From Leucobacter luti (GTDB lineage Bacteria > Actinomycetota > Actinomycetes > Actinomycetales > Microbacteriaceae), in contig NZ_SHKI01000006.1 of the NCBI RefSeq assembly GCF_004217175.1, positions 186,001 to 250,000 on the forward strand: DNA of 64,000 bases. The letters are read 5' to 3'. The position numbers were made by a program, and so were the translations under genes. This document shows, in pieces, positions 1 to 8,224 of this stretch; the first letter of the stretch is position 1, and each line of letters opens with the position of its first letter. Under the pieces are notes generated by a model, which had not been told where the DNA came from, ran no database searches, and saw only the letters and a list, made by a program, of their open reading frames with translations.

Positions 1-656
1 GCGTGCACGCGTTCCAGGGCACTCGCGCGACAGTGGCGGGACAGACCCCGCTCGCGCAGGGGAATCACCACCCCTCGATTGCGCCATACGGGCTGTTCCC
101 GTGCCGAGACGGCGCGGTGCAGATCAGCGTGGGCAACGAACGCCTGTGGGCGGCGCTCTGCGCCGAGTTTGGGCTCGACCCGGAGGCGCCGGGCCTCGCG
201 ACGAACGCGGAGCGGGTCGCTCATCACGCGCGCACGCTCGAGTTCGTGACCGCCGCGTTCGCGGACCACGACGCCGAGCCCCTGCTGAAACGCCTGCGCG
301 CGGCCGGGATCCCGGCCGGCAAGGTGCGCACACTGCCCGAGGTGTACGCCTGGGACCAGGTGGCCTCGCAGGGCCTGCTCGTCGACGTGGAGCACCCCGC
401 CCTCGGCACCATCACGCTCCCCGGCCCCGCAATCCGGTTCTTCGACCCCGGTTCTGGCTCGGGCGTGAATGCTGACCCCGGTTCCGGCTCGGGTGCGGGT
501 ACTGCCCCCGGTTCCGGCTCGGGCGCGAGTGCTGCCCGCGAGTCCGCCGGGGCCGAGGCCGGAGCCGGGGAGATTGAGCGCACGCGCACCTCGCACACCG
601 CGCCGCCCACTCTCAACCAGCACGACGCCATCATCCGCGAATGGTTGGCGTTATGA
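1..656 (+). CDS. Family III CoA-transferase (CaiB/BaiF), C-terminal part
   Basis: The frame is open at the left edge, so only the C-terminal ~218 residues are present. The sequence 'NHHPSIAPYGLFPCRDG' followed by 'ISVGNERLWAALC' is the typical second half of family III CoA-transferases, which move CoA between acyl-CoA and free acids. The catalytic aspartate would lie upstream of the window. Between the last core strand ('GPAIRFFD') and the terminal helix ('LNQHDAIIREWLAL') is a foreign-looking insert of three 10-residue Gly/Ser repeats plus an Ala/Glu-rich stretch. The stop overlaps the start of the carboxyltransferase gene (ATGA), so the two are translationally coupled. The acyl substrate cannot be read from the sequence. 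Confidence 0.85.
   Translation, partial: VHAFQGTRATVAGQTPLAQGNHHPSIAPYGLFPCRDGAVQISVGNERLWAALCAEFGLDPEAPGLATNAERVAHHARTLEFVTAAFADHDAEPLLKRLRAAGIPAGKVRTLPEVYAWDQVASQGLLVDVEHPALGTITLPGPAIRFFDPGSGSGVNADPGSGSGAGTAPGSGSGASAARESAGAEAGAGEIERTRTSHTAPPTLNQHDAIIREWLAL
444..533 (+). repeat. Three 30-bp tandem repeats inside the CoA-transferase gene
   Basis: Units start at 444, 474 and 504. Each encodes ten residues (DPGSGSGVNA, DPGSGSGAGT, APGSGSGASA). The period is a multiple of three, so copy-number change keeps the frame. It lies where homologues have only a short loop. Confidence 0.9.
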
Positions 657-2194
657 CGCCCCACGCGACGCCCCCGCCCGCCGCACAGCGCCCGCGGCGG
701 CTCTCCGCGACAGCGCTGATCGAGCTCACGGCCGATCCCGGCAGCTACATCAGCTGGGATGCTGCGCCCCGGCAGCCCGATCTCGGGGCGGAGTACCGCG
801 CGGAGCTCGCGGCAGCCGCCGAAAAGTCCGGGGTCGACGAATCGATTATCACGGGCGAGGCCCTCCTCGATGGCCGCCGGGTGGCCCTCATCGCGAGCGA
901 GTTCACCTTCCTCGCCGGCTCAGTCGGAGTTGCCGCGGCCGAGCGGCTGGTGCTCGCCATGGAGCGCGCCACTGCCGAGCGCCTCCCTGTGCTCGCCGCG
1001 GTTGCCTCCGGCGGAACCCGGATGCAGGAGGGCACCGTTGCGTTTGTTGCGATGGTGAAGATCGCTGCGTCCGTCGCCGCGCACGAGGCCGCGGGGCTGC
1101 CCTACCTCACGTATCTGCGCCACCCGTCCACGGGGGGAGCGCTCGCGTCATTCGGGTCGCTCGGCCAGGTCACCGTTGCCGAGCCGGGCGCGCTCGTGGG
1201 GTTCTTGGGCCCCCGGGTGTACGAGGCGCTCTACGATGCGCAGTTTCCCGCCGGCGTGCAGTCCGCCGAGAACCTCGCGCATCACGGGATCATCGACGGG
1301 GTGCTGCCGCCGGGGGAGCTGCGCGAGGTGATCTCGCGCACGCTGCGCCTCCTGGAGCGGCCGACGCACGCGGAACTCGTGGCGCGGGCCGCGGATCCCG
1401 GAACGGCCGCGGCTGATCCGGCCGGTTCGGTGGACACGTGGGATTCGGTGGTGCGCACCCGAGATCGCGCGCGCCCCGGGCTGCGCGACCTGCTGCGGCA
1501 CGCGGCCACTGACGTGGTGCCGCTCTCCGGTACCGGGCAGGGGGAGCGGGACCCCGGGCTCGCGCTCTGCCTCGCCCGATTCGGCGGCGTGCCGAGCGTG
1601 GTGGTGGGGCAGGACCGCCGCACGCAGCGTTCCCATGCGCCGCTCGGCCCGGGGGCGCTGCGCGCTGCGCGGCGCGCAATGCATCTCGCCGAGGAGCTGC
1701 GGCTTCCGCTGGTCAGTGTGATCGATACGCCCGGAGCGGCGCTCTCGCGTGCCGCCGAGGAGGGCGGGCTCGCGTCTGAGATTGCGCACAGTCTCGCGGA
1801 TCTGGTCACGCACGCGAGCCCCACGCTCTCGGTGCTGCTGGGTGAGGGGACCGGCGGGGGTGCGCTCGCGCTGCTTCCCGCGGACCGCACACTCGCCGCC
1901 GAGCACGCGTGGCTGTCGCCGTTGCCCCCGGAGGGGGCCTCGGCGATTGTGTATCGCGACACCGCGCACGCCCCGCAGCTCGCCGAGCAGCAGGGGGTCG
2001 CCTCCGCGCGACTGCGCGCGCACGGGATTGTCGACCGGATCGTCGCGGAGCTTCCAGACGCGGCGAGTGAGGCGGAAGCGTTCAGTGTGCGAATGGGTGA
2101 TGCGATCGCGCAGGAACTCGCGGCACTGAGCTTGCAGCCGGCGGAGCGCCGGCGCGTGATGCGGCTCGAGCGCTACCGAACGCTCGGAGCGTAG
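653..2194 (+). CDS. Fused acetyl-CoA carboxylase carboxyltransferase (AccD/AccA-type)
   Basis: A 513-residue protein with two crotonase-fold carboxyltransferase halves. The N half carries 'VASGGTRMQEGTVAF', 'HPSTGGALASFGSLGQV' and 'GALVGFLGPRVYEA', as in AccD. The C half ('GPGALRAARRAMHLAEELR', 'SVIDTPGAALSRAAEEGG', 'GEGTGGGALALLPADR') resembles AccA. Such fusions transfer carboxyl from biotin to acetyl-CoA for malonyl-CoA. No zinc-finger cysteines of E. coli AccD are visible. The start ATG at 653 overlaps the preceding stop by ATGA; an ATG at 641 is possible but gives no benefit. No biotin carboxylase lies beside it, so it would have to use one encoded elsewhere, such as the AccA3-like protein at 29 kb. 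The CoA-transferase partner hints at a specialised acyl-CoA route, which is an inference. Confidence 0.82.
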   Translation: MTPHATPPPAAQRPRRLSATALIELTADPGSYISWDAAPRQPDLGAEYRAELAAAAEKSGVDESIITGEALLDGRRVALIASEFTFLAGSVGVAAAERLVLAMERATAERLPVLAAVASGGTRMQEGTVAFVAMVKIAASVAAHEAAGLPYLTYLRHPSTGGALASFGSLGQVTVAEPGALVGFLGPRVYEALYDAQFPAGVQSAENLAHHGIIDGVLPPGELREVISRTLRLLERPTHAELVARAADPGTAAADPAGSVDTWDSVVRTRDRARPGLRDLLRHAATDVVPLSGTGQGERDPGLALCLARFGGVPSVVVGQDRRTQRSHAPLGPGALRAARRAMHLAEELRLPLVSVIDTPGAALSRAAEEGGLASEIAHSLADLVTHASPTLSVLLGEGTGGGALALLPADRTLAAEHAWLSPLPPEGASAIVYRDTAHAPQLAEQQGVASARLRAHGIVDRIVAELPDAASEAEAFSVRMGDAIAQELAALSLQPAERRRVMRLERYRTLGA

Positions 2195-2217
2195 CCGGGC
2201 CGTTGGTGCGGCGCAGG

Positions 2218-2252
2218 TTGACAGTTAGTCATCTAACACTTAGTCTTCTAAC
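2218..2252 (+). promoter_or_regulatory. Promoter with two MarR-like operators for the regulator gene
   Basis: TTGACA at 2218-2223, a 17-base spacer and TAGTCT at 2241-2246 place the transcription start at or next to the ATG at 2254, so the mRNA is probably leaderless. Two copies of a short palindrome sit on the promoter: GTTAG-tcat-CTAAC at 2224-2237 between the hexamers, and TTAG-tctt-CTAA at 2240-2251 across the -10. Binding there would block RNA polymerase, the usual autorepression of MarR families. Confidence 0.75.
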
Positions 2253-2253
2253 T

Positions 2254-2700
2254 ATGAGTGATTCGCCCTCGGAACCCACCACTATCCTCGGCCAGCTCCG
2301 CTGGATCGCCTGGGCCCAACGCAAAGCGGGGGAGGACTGGATTCGCGAGCGCGAGCTCAGTCACGAGCAGAGCTTCGCGCTCGGCTACCTCACACAACAC
2401 CCCGGAACGATCCAGCGCGAGCTCGCGCGGGTGACTCGCACGAGCGCGGCGAGCGTCTCGAGTCTCCTCCAGGGGCTCGAGCGGCGCGGGCTCGTGGAGC
2501 GGCGCACTGACCCAGAGAACGAGCGGCGCAAGCTGGTGTACGCGACCGAGGCCGGGAGTCAACTCGTCGCTGGTTTCGACACCGCGCTCGTGGGGATCGA
2601 GGACGAACTCCTCGCACCGCTTGATCCCGCCGAGCGCGCAGCGCTGCACGCGCTGCTGGCGCGGATCACCGCGCAGCTGCCGCAGCCGACGCGCGACTAA
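2254..2700 (+). CDS. MarR family transcriptional regulator
   Basis: A 148-residue winged-helix regulator. The recognition region 'QRELARVTRTSAASVSSLLQGLERRGLVERRTD' is followed by the wing 'DPENERRKLVYATEAG', the MarR signature. It probably binds as a dimer to the two palindromes overlapping its own promoter and controls itself and the MATE exporter 165 bases downstream on the same strand. The start is placed at ATG 2254 because the promoter leaves no room for a leader and there is no ribosome site before it; the frame is open back to 2203. The inducing ligand is unknown, but MarR-exporter pairs usually respond to the exported toxic compound. Confidence 0.88.
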   Translation: MSDSPSEPTTILGQLRWIAWAQRKAGEDWIRERELSHEQSFALGYLTQHPGTIQRELARVTRTSAASVSSLLQGLERRGLVERRTDPENERRKLVYATEAGSQLVAGFDTALVGIEDELLAPLDPAERAALHALLARITAQLPQPTRD

Positions 2701-2864
2701 CCGGGCCGCGGCCTCGCCCGCGGCACGCCGCCGCGACGCCCCTCATCGCGCAACGCCAGATCCGGCGCGCCCAAAAACTAACACCCGACCGCTCACCACC
2801 GACACACCCTTCGATAGCCGACCCGGGTCGGAGCTCGATTCGTGCTGCCCGAAAGGAAACCGCC

Positions 2865-4328
2865 ATGATCGACGCCTCCGCCGCAAACGGCACGCCCCCC
2901 ACACCCGCGCTGAGCACACCGCCGGCGGTCGGAAGTAACCGCTGGTACCTCTCATCCGCGCCGATCCTGCGCTCGCTCGCCCACCTCTGCATCCCCATGG
3001 CGGCGGCGATGATCGTGTCTGCGCTGTACAACGTGATCAACGCGGGGTTCGTGGGCTCCCTGGACGACAGCGCGCTGCTCGCCGCCATCACGCTCGGCAC
3101 CCCCATGCTCGCACTCGTCATGGCGGTGGGTGGGGTCTTCGGCGTGGGTGGGGGTGCCCTGATCTCGCGCCTCCTGGGCGCGGCCGAGCACGATCCCGCC
3201 GCCGCCGACGGAATCAAGCGCGTCTCTGCCTTCTCGCTCTGGGGCGCCGTGCTCAGCGGCGCGATCGTGGCGGTGCTCGGGCTGATCCTGCTCGACCCGC
3301 TCGTCTCGCTGCTCGGCGCCGACGCGACGACCGCCGCCGCGACAGCTCAGTACGCCACCGTGATGCTGTGTTTTGTGCCCGTGCTCGCGGCGGCGTTCTG
3401 CCTCGAACAGCTGGTGCGCGCCGAGGGCGCCGCCAGGCAGGTGATGATTGGTCTCGTCGCGGCGACCGTGATGAACGTGCTTTTCGACGTGGTGTTTATC
3501 CTGGTGCTCCCGTGGGGGGTCGGCGGAGCTGCGCTGTCGATGGGCCTCGCAAACCTGGTCCTCGTGGGGTACTTCGTGACCTGGCTGCGCCGCCACAGCG
3601 CCAACGTGCGGCTCTCTCCGCGCTGGTTCACGCTCGCGCCAGACGTACTGCGGCCGGTGTTTGGGATCGGCGTTGGCGAGCTGCTGCAGGCGGCCCTCAT
3701 GATTGTGACCACGCTCGTGCTGAACAACCTTGCTGCCGGATACGGCGAGCAGGCGCTCGCCGCGATGGGGATCGGCGTACGCATCGCCCAGGTGCCGGAG
3801 TTTCTGGTGATGGGCATCACGATCGGGGTGCTGCCGCTCCTCGCCTACGCGTACGGGAAGGGAGACCGCGAGCGACTGGCCGCCGCGCTGCGTGCGTCGG
3901 GAGCCTCTGTAGCGGTAGTCGTTGCGCTGTTCGCCACGGCGGTGTTCGTGTTTCGCGAGCCACTGCTCGGGCTGTTCACGAGCGACCCCACGGTGCTCAC
4001 CATCGGCGTCACGGTGCTCACAGCCCAGCTGGTCGCCACGCTCGCCAACGGCTTCACGGGTCTCCTGAAATCTCTATTCCAAGCGGCGGGCCGCGTGACC
4101 CCCACGATCGTGCTCTCGCTGGTCCAGGGCGTGCTATTTCTCCCGATCGTGTTCCTTGGAAACCTCTGGTTCGGGCTCGCCGGCATCATCTGGGCGCTTA
4201 CGATCAGCGAGGCGCTCGTGCTCGCCGCGGCCACCGCGCTCTGGCTGAGCGCACGTGCAGGGATCCAGCGGGGCCTCGCCGACGGGAGCGAGGTGCGCGC
4301 CGAGGCAGTGCTTGCCGAGCACGCATGA
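2865..4328 (+). CDS. MATE family multidrug/toxin efflux transporter
   Basis: A 487-residue membrane protein with about twelve hydrophobic segments in two similar halves, the MATE layout. Characteristic pieces are 'PMAAAMIVSALYNVINAGFVG' near residue 45, 'GVGGGALISRLLGA' near 95, and 'FQAAGRVTPTIVLSLVQG' in the second half. MATE proteins export cationic drugs and metabolites by sodium or proton antiport. The ATG at 2865 has an AAAGGA ribosome site. It follows the MarR gene and is likely its target; the 165-base gap contains no clear separate terminator. A bidirectional hairpin ends it just downstream. Confidence 0.92.
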   Translation: MIDASAANGTPPTPALSTPPAVGSNRWYLSSAPILRSLAHLCIPMAAAMIVSALYNVINAGFVGSLDDSALLAAITLGTPMLALVMAVGGVFGVGGGALISRLLGAAEHDPAAADGIKRVSAFSLWGAVLSGAIVAVLGLILLDPLVSLLGADATTAAATAQYATVMLCFVPVLAAAFCLEQLVRAEGAARQVMIGLVAATVMNVLFDVVFILVLPWGVGGAALSMGLANLVLVGYFVTWLRRHSANVRLSPRWFTLAPDVLRPVFGIGVGELLQAALMIVTTLVLNNLAAGYGEQALAAMGIGVRIAQVPEFLVMGITIGVLPLLAYAYGKGDRERLAAALRASGASVAVVVALFATAVFVFREPLLGLFTSDPTVLTIGVTVLTAQLVATLANGFTGLLKSLFQAAGRVTPTIVLSLVQGVLFLPIVFLGNLWFGLAGIIWALTISEALVLAAATALWLSARAGIQRGLADGSEVRAEAVLAEHA

Positions 4329-4329
4329 G

Positions 4330-4360
4330 GACGTGCGGCCCCGGCCCGGGGTCGCACGTC
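4330..4360. terminator. Hairpin between convergent MATE and HAD genes
   Basis: Near-perfect 15-base inverted repeat (4330-4344 and 4346-4360, one G-T pair) with GC-rich arms. It lies directly after the MATE stop and before the 3' end of the convergent HAD gene, so it can serve both. No T-run follows on the plus strand. Confidence 0.6.
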
Positions 4361-4375
4361 ACGTGCCTCGCCGAG

Positions 4376-5167
4376 CTACTCCAGCAGCTCCGCGACCGAG
4401 CCGAGCACCTCGTCTGGTCGGAAGGGGAAGCGCTCGATTTCGGAGCGATCCGCGATCCCCGTCATCACGAGCACGGTGTGCAGTCCGGCCTCCATGCCGG
4501 CAATGATGTCGGTGTCCATGCGGTCGCCGATCATGCCGGTGTTGTGCGAGTGCGCGCCGATCTTGTTGAGCGCCGAGCGGAACATCATCGGGTTCGGCTT
4601 CCCCACGATGTAGGGCTCCATGCCCGTCGCCTTCGTGATGAGCGCGTTGATCGCGCCCGTCGCGGGGAGCGGGCCCTCACGGCTCGGGCCGGTCGCGTCG
4701 GGGTTCGTGGAGATGAAGCGCGCGCCGCCAGCGATGAGGCGGATCGCCTTGGTGATCGCGTCGAACGAGTAGTTGCGGGTCTCGCCGATCACCACGAAGT
4801 CAGGATTCGTCTCGGTCATGATGTACCCGGCGTCGTGCAGCGCAGTGAGGATCCCGGCCTCGCCGATCACGAACGCTGAGCCGCCCGGCTGCTGCTGCTT
4901 GAGGAACGCTGCCGTGGCGAGCGCGCTCGTCCAGATCCGGTCCTCCGGCACGTCGATCCCCGACGCCGAGAGTCGCGCGCTGAGGTCGCGCGCCGTAAAG
5001 ATCGAGTTGTTGGTGAGCACGAGATAGGGGGTCTCCTGCTCGCGCCAGCGCTCAAGCAGTTCGGCCGCCCCGGGAATCGCCCGATTCTCGTGCACCAGCA
5101 CGCCGTCCATGTCGGTGAGCCAGCACTCGATTTCATTGCGACGGGGGTGGATCGCGCTCTCGGTCAT
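4376..5167 (-). CDS. HAD-IIA family hydrolase (NagD-like phosphatase)
   Basis: A 263-residue protein with the HAD motifs in order: 'WLTDMDGVLVHENRAIPGA' (nucleophile Asp within DMDGV), 'LTNNS' (motif II), 'GKPNPMMF' (motif III Lys) and 'IGDRMDTDIIAG' (motif IV). The cap after 'LTNNS' and the overall length match subclass IIA, which includes NagD and other sugar- or nucleotide-monophosphate phosphatases. The substrate is not predictable. The gene stands alone, convergent with the MATE gene; its ATG is at 5167-5165. Confidence 0.9.
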   Translation of the reverse strand: MTESAIHPRRNEIECWLTDMDGVLVHENRAIPGAAELLERWREQETPYLVLTNNSIFTARDLSARLSASGIDVPEDRIWTSALATAAFLKQQQPGGSAFVIGEAGILTALHDAGYIMTETNPDFVVIGETRNYSFDAITKAIRLIAGGARFISTNPDATGPSREGPLPATGAINALITKATGMEPYIVGKPNPMMFRSALNKIGAHSHNTGMIGDRMDTDIIAGMEAGLHTVLVMTGIADRSEIERFPFRPDEVLGSVAELLE

Positions 5168-5273
5168 GGTCTCAGCGTAGTCCGCGCGTGTGAACGGGCG
5201 GTTGCGCTGCCCGGTTCTGTCGCGGCGATCGCCCGGGTGGCCGCGAAAATGGCGCGATCCGCCCCCTTTCTGG

Positions 5274-5350
5274 CCGGATCGGGTGCGGGATCGCGGACCG
5301 GATCGGGTGCTGGGCCGCCGGCCGGATCGCGGGCCGGATCGGTTGCGGGG
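5274..5350. repeat. Short 12/24-bp periodic repeats (CCGGATC)
   Basis: CCGGATC recurs at 5274, 5298, 5322 and 5334, so spacings are 24, 24 and 12 bases, with similar flanks. It lies in the gap between the divergent HAD gene and pgm. The array looks like slippage-prone GC-rich sequence rather than a known element. Confidence 0.6.
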
Positions 5351-5424
5351 CGCCGGCTCGGCGCGCCCATCCCCGGAACGGCGCGGTCAGGGGCTGCCCC
5401 GCGGCTCCGTGGCAGGATGTACCC

Positions 5425-7065
5425 ATGCACGAACGAGCCGGCCAGCCCGCACGCCCCGCGGACCTCATCGACCTCGAAGCCCTGATCGTGGCGTACGCGG
5501 AGGTGGTGCCGGATCCGGCACAGCCCACGCAGCGCGTCGTGTTTGGCACGTCGGGGCACCGCGGGTCGGCCCTCACCGGCTCGTTCAATGCCGCCCACAT
5601 CGCCGCGATCAGCGCGGCCATCGCCGAGTACCGCGCGGCGCAGGGCATCGCCGGACCGCTCTTCATCGGCGCCGACACCCACGCGCTCTCCGCACCGGCC
5701 GAGCGCACCGCGATCGAGGTCCTGCTCGCGGCCGGCGTCCGCGTGCTGGCTGCGGCAGGGGAGGGGGACGCGGCGTTCGTGCCCACCCCCGCGCTCAGCC
5801 ACGCCATCCTCGCGCACAACCGCGGCCGCGCCGCCGACGATCCACAGCGCGCCGACGGCATCGTCGTCACCCCCAGCCACAACCCGCCGGCCGATGGCGG
5901 CTTCAAGTACAACCCCCCGCACGGTGGCCCCGCAGACACGGATGCCACGAACTGGATCGCCGCCCGCGCCAACGAGCTCCTGGAAACCGGCGTGGCCGCG
6001 ATCCCGCGCGCCTCGGAGAGCGCCGTGGTCGCCGTTTCGCGCTTCGACTTCCTCGGCGGCTACGTCGACGCGCTCGCCGCAGTGATCGACGTCGCGGCAA
6101 TCCGCGATGCTGGCGTGCGGTTCGCCGCGCACCCGCTCGGCGGGGCGAGCGTCGCCTACTGGGCCGCGATCCGGGACCGGCTCGGCATCGACGTGACGGT
6201 GCTGGGCGACGGCGTCGACCCGCGCTGGGGGTTCATGCACCTCGACTGGGACGGGAAGATTCGCATGGATCCGTCCTCCGCCAACGTGATGAGCACGGTC
6301 GACGCGTTCCGCGGCGAGTTCGCGCTCATCACCGGCAACGACGCGGACGCGGATCGGCACGGCATCGTCACGGCAGACGGCCTGATGAACCCGAACCACT
6401 ACCTCGCCGTGGCGATCGACTACCTGCTGACGCACCGGCCGGAGTGGCCGGTCGCCGCCGGCATCGGGAAGACGCTGGTCTCATCGGGCATCATCGATCG
6501 GGTGGTCGCGGCCCACGGTCGGAGCCTGCTCGAGGTGCCCGTGGGATTCAAGTGGTTTGTCCCGGGGCTCTCGGACGGCAGCGTGGTGTTTGGGGGTGAG
6601 GAGAGCGCCGGGGCCTCCTTCCAGCGGCTCGACGGGAGTGCGTGGAGCACCGACAAGGACGGGATCCTGCTCGCGCTGCTCGCCGCCGAGATTCAGGCGG
6701 TCACCGGTCAGTCGCCGTCCGAGCGGTATCGCGAGCTCGTGGCGCGTTTCGGCGAGCCGAGCTACGCGCGCATCGACGCGCCCGCATCGCCGGCGCAGAA
6801 GGCGCGGCTCGGTGCGCTCGCGCCCAGCGACGTGACCGACACCGAGCTGGCGGGGGATGAGATCACCGCGATCCTGACCCGCGCTCCCGGCAACGGCGCG
6901 GCGATCGGTGGGCTGAAGGTGCAGACCGAGCACGCGTGGTTCGCGGCGCGGCCGTCTGGCACCGAGGACGTCATGAAGATCTATGCGGAGTCGTTCCGCG
7001 GCGCCGACCACCTCGCGCGCGTGCAGGCTGCGGCGCAGGCCCTGGTGGCGCGGGTGCTCGGCTAG
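5425..7065 (+). CDS. pgm: Phosphoglucomutase (alpha-D-glucose-specific)
   Basis: A 546-residue enzyme interconverting glucose-1-phosphate and glucose-6-phosphate, linking glycolysis with glycogen and cell-wall sugar synthesis. 'VFGTSGHRGS' lies near residue 40. The active-site serine loop 'TPSHNPPADGGFKYNPP' begins near residue 149, the metal loop 'TGNDADADRHG' is near 303, the sugar loop 'GGEESAGASF' is near 392, and the phosphate-binding 'RPSGTED' is near the C-terminus. Length matches the ~545-residue bacterial Pgm type. AGGA lies 8 bases before the ATG. pheA follows after 35 bases with its own promoter. Confidence 0.95.
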   Translation: MHERAGQPARPADLIDLEALIVAYAEVVPDPAQPTQRVVFGTSGHRGSALTGSFNAAHIAAISAAIAEYRAAQGIAGPLFIGADTHALSAPAERTAIEVLLAAGVRVLAAAGEGDAAFVPTPALSHAILAHNRGRAADDPQRADGIVVTPSHNPPADGGFKYNPPHGGPADTDATNWIAARANELLETGVAAIPRASESAVVAVSRFDFLGGYVDALAAVIDVAAIRDAGVRFAAHPLGGASVAYWAAIRDRLGIDVTVLGDGVDPRWGFMHLDWDGKIRMDPSSANVMSTVDAFRGEFALITGNDADADRHGIVTADGLMNPNHYLAVAIDYLLTHRPEWPVAAGIGKTLVSSGIIDRVVAAHGRSLLEVPVGFKWFVPGLSDGSVVFGGEESAGASFQRLDGSAWSTDKDGILLALLAAEIQAVTGQSPSERYRELVARFGEPSYARIDAPASPAQKARLGALAPSDVTDTELAGDEITAILTRAPGNGAAIGGLKVQTEHAWFAARPSGTEDVMKIYAESFRGADHLARVQAAAQALVARVLG

Positions 7066-7100
7066 TCTGCGCGAGGCCCCGAAGCGATACTCTGGTGAGC

Positions 7101-8051
7101 ATGTCGCTCAGTCCAGCTCCCGTCCGCCGATACTCCTATCTCGGGCCGGCCGGGACGTTTACCGAGGCGGCTCTGAAGCAGGTGCCGGAAGCGGTGGGGC
7201 AGGAGTGGCACGCGGTTGACAACCTGGGGGCCGCGCTCAACGACGTGGCGTCCGGGCGCAGTGACGCGGCGATGATCGCGATCGAGAACTCGATCGACGG
7301 CGGCGTGACAGTGGCGCAGGACGCGCTCGCCACGATCCCCGGGCTGCGGATCGTGGGCGAGTATCTGGTGCCCGTCAGCTTCGTGCTCGTGGCTCGCCCG
7401 GGGACCCGGCTCGAAGACGTGTCGGTGGTGTCGGGTCACCCGGTCGCCTACGGGCAGTGCCGGGCCTGGCTCGACGCGCACACGGGGCAACACCGGCACC
7501 TGATCGCCACGTCAAACGTGCAGGCGGCGGCGGATCTGTTCGATTCGGAGAAAGGGATCGACGCGGCGATCGCGCCGCCCGGCATTGACGACCACTACGA
7601 CGTCGAGGTGCTCGCGGAGGGCCTCGCGGAGAACCCCGACGCGGTGACCCGGTTCGTGCTCGTGAGCCGAACCGTTCCGGTGGGCGAGCCCTCCGGCGCG
7701 GACAAGACCTCGCTGATCGTGGAGCTGCCGGAGGATCGCTCGGGTGCGCTGCTCGACCTGCTTGAGCAGTTCGCGACGCGCGGCGTTAACCTCACGCTGC
7801 TCGCCTCCCGGCCGATCGGCGATCGCATGGGGCGCTACCGTTTTGTGATCGACGCCGAGGGGCACGTCAAGGACGCGCGGGTGGCCGACGCGCTGCTCGG
7901 GGTGAAGCGCTTCAGCCCGAACGTGGTGTTCCTGGGCTCGTACCCGCGCGCTGATCGTGTCGCGGCGACGACGCGCGCCGCGCACGACGACGACGCGTTC
8001 CGCGACGCCCGCGATTGGTTGCGCGGAATTATCTCAGGCGAAGGCGCGTAG
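7101..8051 (+). CDS. pheA: Prephenate dehydratase
   Basis: A 316-residue enzyme converting prephenate to phenylpyruvate in phenylalanine synthesis. The catalytic domain opens with 'YSYLGPAGTFTEAAL' and contains 'AIENSIDGGV' and 'ATSNVQAAADLF'. An ACT domain follows ('KTSLIVELPEDRSGALLDLL', then 'GVNLTLLASRP'), which in relatives binds phenylalanine for feedback; the usual ESRP is ASRP here. There is no fused chorismate mutase. TACTCT at 7088-7093 is seven bases before ATG 7101, so a leaderless transcript is likely; a GTG at 7095 is the alternative. The last residues and stop lie within the first copy of a 60-bp hairpin repeat. Confidence 0.93.
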   Translation: MSLSPAPVRRYSYLGPAGTFTEAALKQVPEAVGQEWHAVDNLGAALNDVASGRSDAAMIAIENSIDGGVTVAQDALATIPGLRIVGEYLVPVSFVLVARPGTRLEDVSVVSGHPVAYGQCRAWLDAHTGQHRHLIATSNVQAAADLFDSEKGIDAAIAPPGIDDHYDVEVLAEGLAENPDAVTRFVLVSRTVPVGEPSGADKTSLIVELPEDRSGALLDLLEQFATRGVNLTLLASRPIGDRMGRYRFVIDAEGHVKDARVADALLGVKRFSPNVVFLGSYPRADRVAATTRAAHDDDAFRDARDWLRGIISGEGA

Positions 8052-8200
8052 CGCCTGAGCGATAATTCCGGTGGCGCCACTGCGCCAGTTATCTCAGGCG
8101 AAGGCGCGTAGCGCCTGAGCGATAATTCCGGTGGCGCCACTGCGCCAGTTATCTCAGGCGAAGGCGCGTAGCGCCTGAGTGATAATTCCGGTGGCGCCAC
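8025..8200. repeat. 60-bp hairpin element in 2.9 tandem copies
   Basis: Copies at 8029-8088, 8089-8148 and 8149-8200 are identical except one base (C to T) in the third. Each holds an inverted repeat of about 16 bases (TTATCTCAGGCG paired with CGCCTGAGCGATAA) around a GC-rich loop. Copy 1 begins inside pheA and contains its stop. The array separates pheA from the convergent lipid-kinase gene and could act as a serial terminator or mRNA 3' stabiliser. Confidence 0.9.
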
Positions 8201-8224
8201 GTCGCGAACTCGGCGGCGGCTCCG

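Noticed and set aside
7835..8200. Minus-strand frame with a perfect 20-residue repeat
   Set aside because: It is the translated 60-bp hairpin array plus antisense pheA; no ribosome site or known domain.
8025..8200. Possible CRISPR array
   Set aside because: Units are contiguous with no unique spacers and no cas genes are near; it is a tandem duplication.
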